Positions 59,366-64,000 of a DNA stretch of 64,000 nucleotides are shown one piece after another (position 1 is the first letter of the stretch; each line of letters begins with the position of its first letter). The DNA lies in the NCBI GenBank assembly GCA_019916065.1, contig CM034236.1, positions 12,787,167 through 12,851,166 on the forward strand, written 5' to 3'. This stretch comes from Vitellaria paradoxa (taxonomy: Eukaryota > Streptophyta > Magnoliopsida > Ericales > Sapotaceae). A model generated the notes under the pieces. The model saw nothing but the letters and a program-made list of their open reading frames with translations. It did not search any database and had not been told where the DNA came from. The translations under genes were made by a program, and so were the position numbers.

Positions 59366-59803
59366 ATGCAAAAAAACATGGAGGACGAATCAAAGGGCAA
59401 GATGGAAGAGAAAGAAGGTGGTGGCGGCAGTGGTGGAGGAGGAGAGGTGAAGTACAGAGGCGTTCGGAGGCGGCCGTGGGGGAAGTTCGCGGCCGAAATA
59501 CGCGACTCGGCTAGGCAAGGGGCGCGCGTCTGGCTGGGGACGTTCAACACCGCTGAGGAAGCTGCTCGGGCCTACGATCGAGCTGCCTATTCCATGAGGG
59601 GTCACTTAGCGATCCTCAATTTTCCAGAAGAATACAATTTGCCTAGTAGTGGCTCATCTGCTGCTATGTCTTCCTCTTCATCGTCCTCGTCTTCAATGCA
59701 GAGGGCGGAAGGAAAGCAAGTGATTGAATTCGAGTACTTGGATGATAAGGTATTGGAGGAACTTCTTGAGACTGAAGACAACAAGAAGAAGAAGAAGAAA
59801 TAG
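59366..59803 (+). CDS. ERF098-like: ethylene-responsive transcription factor, ERF098/TDR1-like (AP2/ERF group IX)
   Basis: 145 residues from the first ATG; an ATG at 59378 (Met5, context AACATGG) has better Kozak context and lies further from the TATA box, giving 141 residues. A Gly-rich linker (18-26) precedes one AP2/ERF domain at about 30-87 ([20 protein letters not shown]). A Ser run (102-110) follows, then the acidic [15 protein letters not shown] (121-135), the EDLL activation motif described from Arabidopsis ERF98, and a poly-Lys end. Size and motif order match the small ERF095/096/098 activators. Nuclear GCC-box binding and activation of stress or defence genes is expected from the family. 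It is in the same orientation as the ERF1B-like gene upstream. Confidence 0.95.
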   Translation: MQKNMEDESKGKMEEKEGGGGSGGGGEVKYRGVRRRPWGKFAAEIRDSARQGARVWLGTFNTAEEAARAYDRAAYSMRGHLAILNFPEEYNLPSSGSSAAMSSSSSSSSSMQRAEGKQVIEFEYLDDKVLEELLETEDNKKKKKK

Positions 59804-61671
59804 TGAGTTTGCAATGTTTTTCTTCTCAATCCTCTCTCACTCTGTCTCTCTCACTCTCTCTAATATGTTCTTTTCTGAAATTTGCTAAGTGTGGCTACAG
59901 TGTATAAAGATTAGATTGACGATGTTATGTTATGATATATATTTTTTTTTTGGGGGGGGGGGTGGGTTTGGCATTGCGAAAAGCTCTTGATACTTCAACA
60001 TTACTATCACTATCTGCCAGCGTTGCTAATGCATTTTTCTTTCTTCTCTTACTTTCTTTCCTTTTTTTCCCCCGTTATGGAGTGTAAACATCAATGGAAG
60101 TTTGATTTTTCAGAAGTTCCCCACCATATAATATATATAAATATATATATATATATAGAGAAAGAGAGAGAGAAAGAGAGAGAAGTCTAAAGAGTTTGGT
60201 ATATATCCTTTACTGTTTCGGGGATAGTGCATGTCCTTTGTCTAAAGAAAAGACTAGTGTTTTAAGCTTGCAAGTATGATCCTAGGGACAATTTGGAAAT
60301 GCTCAAAGGTAAAGTCCTCACAGAATCAAGCATTTTTGTGAAGTACCTATGGTGTGTGGATACATAGCTAGTCTTAAATGAAAGCATGCAACCAAACAGA
60401 ACCCAAGTAGCGTCTGGAGAAACAATTTGTTGAAATTACCTAGAAGATAAAAAATGATACAAGTAAGCTTAATTAGTGGATTCTGAAAATATTTTGGAAA
60501 TATGAAATGCAGTTCATCAAACCTAATTGATGATATTAAGTAAATATCTTTACCATGTTAGTGAAGTTTTAGTTACTCTCTCTCAAGTCACTGTCACTCT
60601 TTGCAGTGCATTTTGCTTTGATACAAACCTAAATTTAGGAGAGTGATTTTAGATTGAAATGAAATAGTGGGAGGGAGGGACGGGTTCTGAGTTCAATATA
60701 TGTACATATGCTTACTTAAACTCACTGTTCGCTTGTTTAATCATCTACAGTTTTAATGATATGTCCTCCCCATATATAGATTAATTAATGCTAATTTCTA
60801 TGAAAATCACCATCAATTAATCTGACCAAGAGCAGACACCGTTATATATATATATATTTTGAAACTGACAAATATATTAAGGAAAAGTTAGAAGGCCATA
60901 TTACTCTTAGATTATGATTGATACGGAGGATTAGATGATGAGGTATAATTAATATCATGAGATAATATATGTGATTGAATATAACGTACAATTAAATTTT
61001 TATGTGATATTATTTTTTTTTATGTTTAATTGATAGGAGATAAAGTGAGATACAAAATATAATTTAATATAAGATTCGATAGAAAATAATTTTAAATTTT
61101 TAAATTTTAATAGAAAGCAAATTCAATGGTGATATTACGGGATTAGTGGTACTACATATCTCCATCCCGTAATACCACCACCCCTAAAGATTGGCCCTCT
61201 GCTATTTTGCTGGATTGCTCATCCAGTTGGTTTTGTCATCCGTCATTTCAAATGGCACAGTAAACATTACATTAGTGGAGCCCATAAACTGCACACCCTT
61301 ATGCCTTTTTTTACTCCAACAAACAAACACAGCCTAAGTCTCTACTAAGTGGATGAAGTCAAGGGGAAAGTAAGACAACATATTAACATAGAAAGAATTA
61401 AATCTCTTAGGCAAATAGAAGCTAGAAGATGGAACTATTCCATTGGCTTGCCTTCAACACCCCCCGCTCCCCCCCCCCCCCCCCCAAAAAAAAAAAAATT
61501 CTTTTCTCGACAGATCCTCCACACTCGAACATTTTCTGGGATTGATGAGATTTCTCACTGAGTGGCCCTGTTGTCAAGGCACAGAGGAGAGATTGCTCCG
61601 AATGAGTTGCTTTCAAAGGTGGCTTTCCTTATCTTCCAACTTATGACCATAGTGCAGGTTACTCTAACGGC
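59804..61671. other. 3' flank of the ERF098-like gene and gene-free DNA
   Basis: No gene seen. Includes CT-rich DNA at 59823-59860, a T/G homopolymer junction at 59941-59962, an AT then AGAG repeat at 60127-60183, and 17 C followed by 13 A at 61469-61498, which may be an assembly-sensitive homopolymer. Confidence 0.5.
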
Positions 61672-63090
61672 CTAGTCTTTAACTGCCAGTGTAAAAAGAA
61701 CACGAATGTGTCCATAATTGATACCAACTAAGGCTTCTTTTGCATTTCTAATCACGGTATTGTAGGCTGTTGAGATAGTTGAAGCATGATAAGATCCATT
61801 ACAATTGAACATGAGTCTCTCTCCCAAGAGGGGTTGCCATGAAAGGCTTACTATGCCAATGGGTGTGGACTTCTGTTTGGGGGATAATAAGGCTTTCAGG
61901 TAGTCTTTGGTGGTGATAGAAGCTTTATGTAAGGTCTTCAAAGGAGAAGGAGGAATACCATTAAACAAAAATTCATTTCTGTACTTCCCTATTCCTTAAC
62001 ATAGGTTTTCAATAGATGAAATGGTCTGCTCTTTTATCAAGCTATCCTCCAGGCCTAGAAGGATATCTTCAAAGTATTTTGCGATTAAGGGAAGACTTAA
62101 GGTGTCTACTTTGTAGGAGAGATTGCTACGTGCCAAACCAGACCTCTCTAGTCCAATTGCACCTGAAGAGCATATGTTTGAGAGTCTCCTCTTCATTCTG
62201 GAAAATAAGATAAATGGACTATTTAACATAACTTCTCTTTGACAAATTGGATCTAGTAGGAAGAAATTTATAATTAATCTCCATAAAAAATGCCTTACCT
62301 TAGGGAGAGTATTTATGTTCCACCCTGCATTCCAAAGTTTAGGAGGAGGTTCTTCCGAAGTGCCAGGATCATTTCTGTGTATTCTTTTTATTATTGTCGG
62401 CAATGTGATAACCTGACTTTACTGAATAAGTGCCTTACTTGGAAAACTGCCATAAAAGGTCATATTTTGTATCCTTTCTCCAAGATACCCTTAACCTCTT
62501 CATCTGAGAATAGCCATTGAAGAGTGGTTTGCTCCCACTAGCAGTTGTTAGAGGAGGTCAGATTCTTTTCTCTTCTGAGATTGCAATCATGAGGCTTGGT
62601 TGAAAGAACCTGAAAGGACATCATGGTTGGGATCCATTTGTCCTCCCATAGAAGGATATTCTCTCCAGACGCTTCATTCCACCTTAATCTTGAGTTCAAA
62701 AACTCTTTCCCTTGGCACATGCTAGGCCATACCCATAAAGCATTGTAATCCTTTTGGGCCTCCACCGTGTTGGTATTAGGAAAGTGGATTCCTTTTAGTA
62801 GCTTAACACAGTTTCTCTGGTTGCTTTAACAATCTCCAAAATTGTTTAGTTAAAAAGGCTGAGTTGGAACTTTTCGTATCTTTAAAGCCTATTCATCCTG
62901 CAGCTTTAAGAATAGGAAGGTTCCGCTATTTGCACTAGTGGATTTTGCTTGTTTCCTCTCCACACCGTAATCTTCCCAAGGCAAAATTAATCTGTTGACA
63001 GAGAGGAGGGGAATTAAAACACATCACTGGGTATGTGGGAATTGCTTGAGCCATGATTTGGTTACGATTTTCCTTCCAACAGGAGACAAA
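61672..63090 (-). pseudogene. LINE relic: RT C-terminal part, zf-RVT and RNase H, 5'-truncated
   Basis: In minus-strand order: AIPTYPVMCF and PSSLCQQINFALGRL (about 62960-63050) of the post-RT region; FLNSRLRWNEASGENILLWE with DKWIPTM (62538-62765); the zinc-binding-type KVRHFLWRLI (61996-62403); then SWQPLLGERLMFNCNGSY with YNTVIRNAKEALVG (61672-61968), an RNase H start. Known plant LINE proteins and their derivatives have this order. In the RNase H the position normally Asp (NxDGS-type) is Asn (CNGSY). Frames change several times with many stops. The endonuclease and RT core are absent, fitting 5' truncation. No poly-A tail was identified. Confidence 0.8.
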
Positions 63091-64000
63091 AAATTTTTGA
63101 GTTAGTTGGACGGGGACCCCTTTAATTACATCTATTCTATCTAATTTTCAATTTACCTCTTCGTAAATTAATTCTAACACTTTGATTCATTCGCCTATTT
63201 AAAAGAGATTCTATTTGAAAACCGTTAAAAAAATTAAATGAAATAACGTTAATGGTATACTTTTTTTATAATGCAACTTTATTAAGACCAAAAATACTCT
63301 CAAATATAAGAAAAACAAATAAAATAACACATATAAATATGTATATACATATATGTATAAATTTTATTCTTTACTTACTCTCTTTTTCTATTTAAAAATT
63401 AATTTATGTTAAGTGTTATAAAAAATTGAATTTATTAAAATAAAAATTAAGCTTTAACAAATAATAATTTATTATTAGAATAATTTATTTTATTATACGT
63501 ATATGTATACAAAAACCTCATTACCTCATTGGTTTGTGTCCTAAGAACACAATTCTCGCCGGAAACATAACAAATAGTAATTATCTTTATTTTTATAAGT
63601 AACACTTATTTTTGTAATTAGCCTTTTTAGCTGGTGAAATTTGATAAAAAAATTAATGACAAATTATTAATTTAATGGTAATTTATTTTAATTTGAATAA
63701 ATAGTAATAAATAATATTAATAAAAATATTATTTATTTATATAATAAAATTTTTAGTAATAACTAATTTTAATTTTAATAGTTTATCATAGTTTCTCATT
63801 ATGTATTTTTAATAGTAATTAATTTTGATTAACTAAAAAATACTAAAAAAATAAATCAGTCTAATAATAAATCTCTATTTATTAAAGTTTAATTTTTATT
63901 TTAATAAATTCAATTATACTTTTATAACATTTATTATAAATTAATTTTTAAATGGGTAAAGACACTAAGAGAAGGATAAATTTTATATATATTATTTTTA
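63091..64000. other. gene-free AT-rich end of window
   Basis: Very AT-rich with no open frame of note and no recognised repeat. Confidence 0.5.

Noticed and set aside
59260..59829. Minus-strand and out-of-frame ORFs over the ERF098-like gene
   Set aside because: Shadows of the ERF coding frame and of its G-rich and Ser-rich repeats.

Overview
The window reads as nuclear DNA of a flowering plant, most likely a eudicot. It is AT-rich, packed with plant-type retrotransposons (Athila-like, chromoviral Ty3/gypsy, Ty1/copia, LINE) and small inverted-repeat elements, and holds two intronless plant AP2/ERF transcription-factor genes. No species can be named from the sequence. No bacterial, organellar, tRNA, rRNA or CRISPR feature was seen.

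Layout. 1-11141: most of an old minus-strand Athila/Calypso-type gypsy element (right-hand 5' LTR, tRNA-Asp-type primer site, gag-pol in essentially one frame but full of stop codons, an extra 3' ORF in the position of env-like genes, and the first 39 bases of the 3' LTR cut by the window edge). 11142-14736: gene-free DNA with two MITEs. 14742-23545: a complete, recent minus-strand chromovirus (Tekay/Del-like) with near-identical 1.87-kb LTRs and a perfect 5-bp target duplication, yet with a broken pol. 23551-25969: gene-free DNA with a copia RNase H scrap carrying a 144-bp tandem duplication. 25970-31672: a decayed minus-strand copia element whose reverse transcriptase lacks one catalytic aspartate. 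31673-40776: gene-free AT-rich DNA with microsatellites and unclassified repeats. 40777-47105: a decayed plus-strand chromovirus of Reina-like type with 0.9-kb LTRs. 47106-53238: gene-free DNA with probable non-autonomous DNA transposons.

53239-59803 is the only clear host-gene region. It holds an ERF1B-like gene (53338-53997) and an ERF098/TDR1-like gene (59366-59803) in the same orientation, 5.4 kb apart. From memory, the Arabidopsis counterparts (At3g23240 ERF1, At3g23230 ERF098, At3g23220 ERF095) are also chromosomal neighbours, so this looks like an ancient conserved tandem cluster of group IX ERF activators that act in ethylene/jasmonate defence responses. The space between the genes is filled by an inverted pair of MITEs that could form a hairpin of about 360 bp, a 300-bp direct duplication, a Tourist-like MITE and a CACTA-type end. 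A further short MITE lies just upstream of the second ERF promoter.

59804-64000: gene-free DNA and a 5'-truncated LINE relic (about 61672-63090, minus strand). No wholly new gene system was found. The most interesting parts are the ERF cluster with its transposon-derived inverted repeat, and the recent but defective chromovirus whose LTR differences are clustered.
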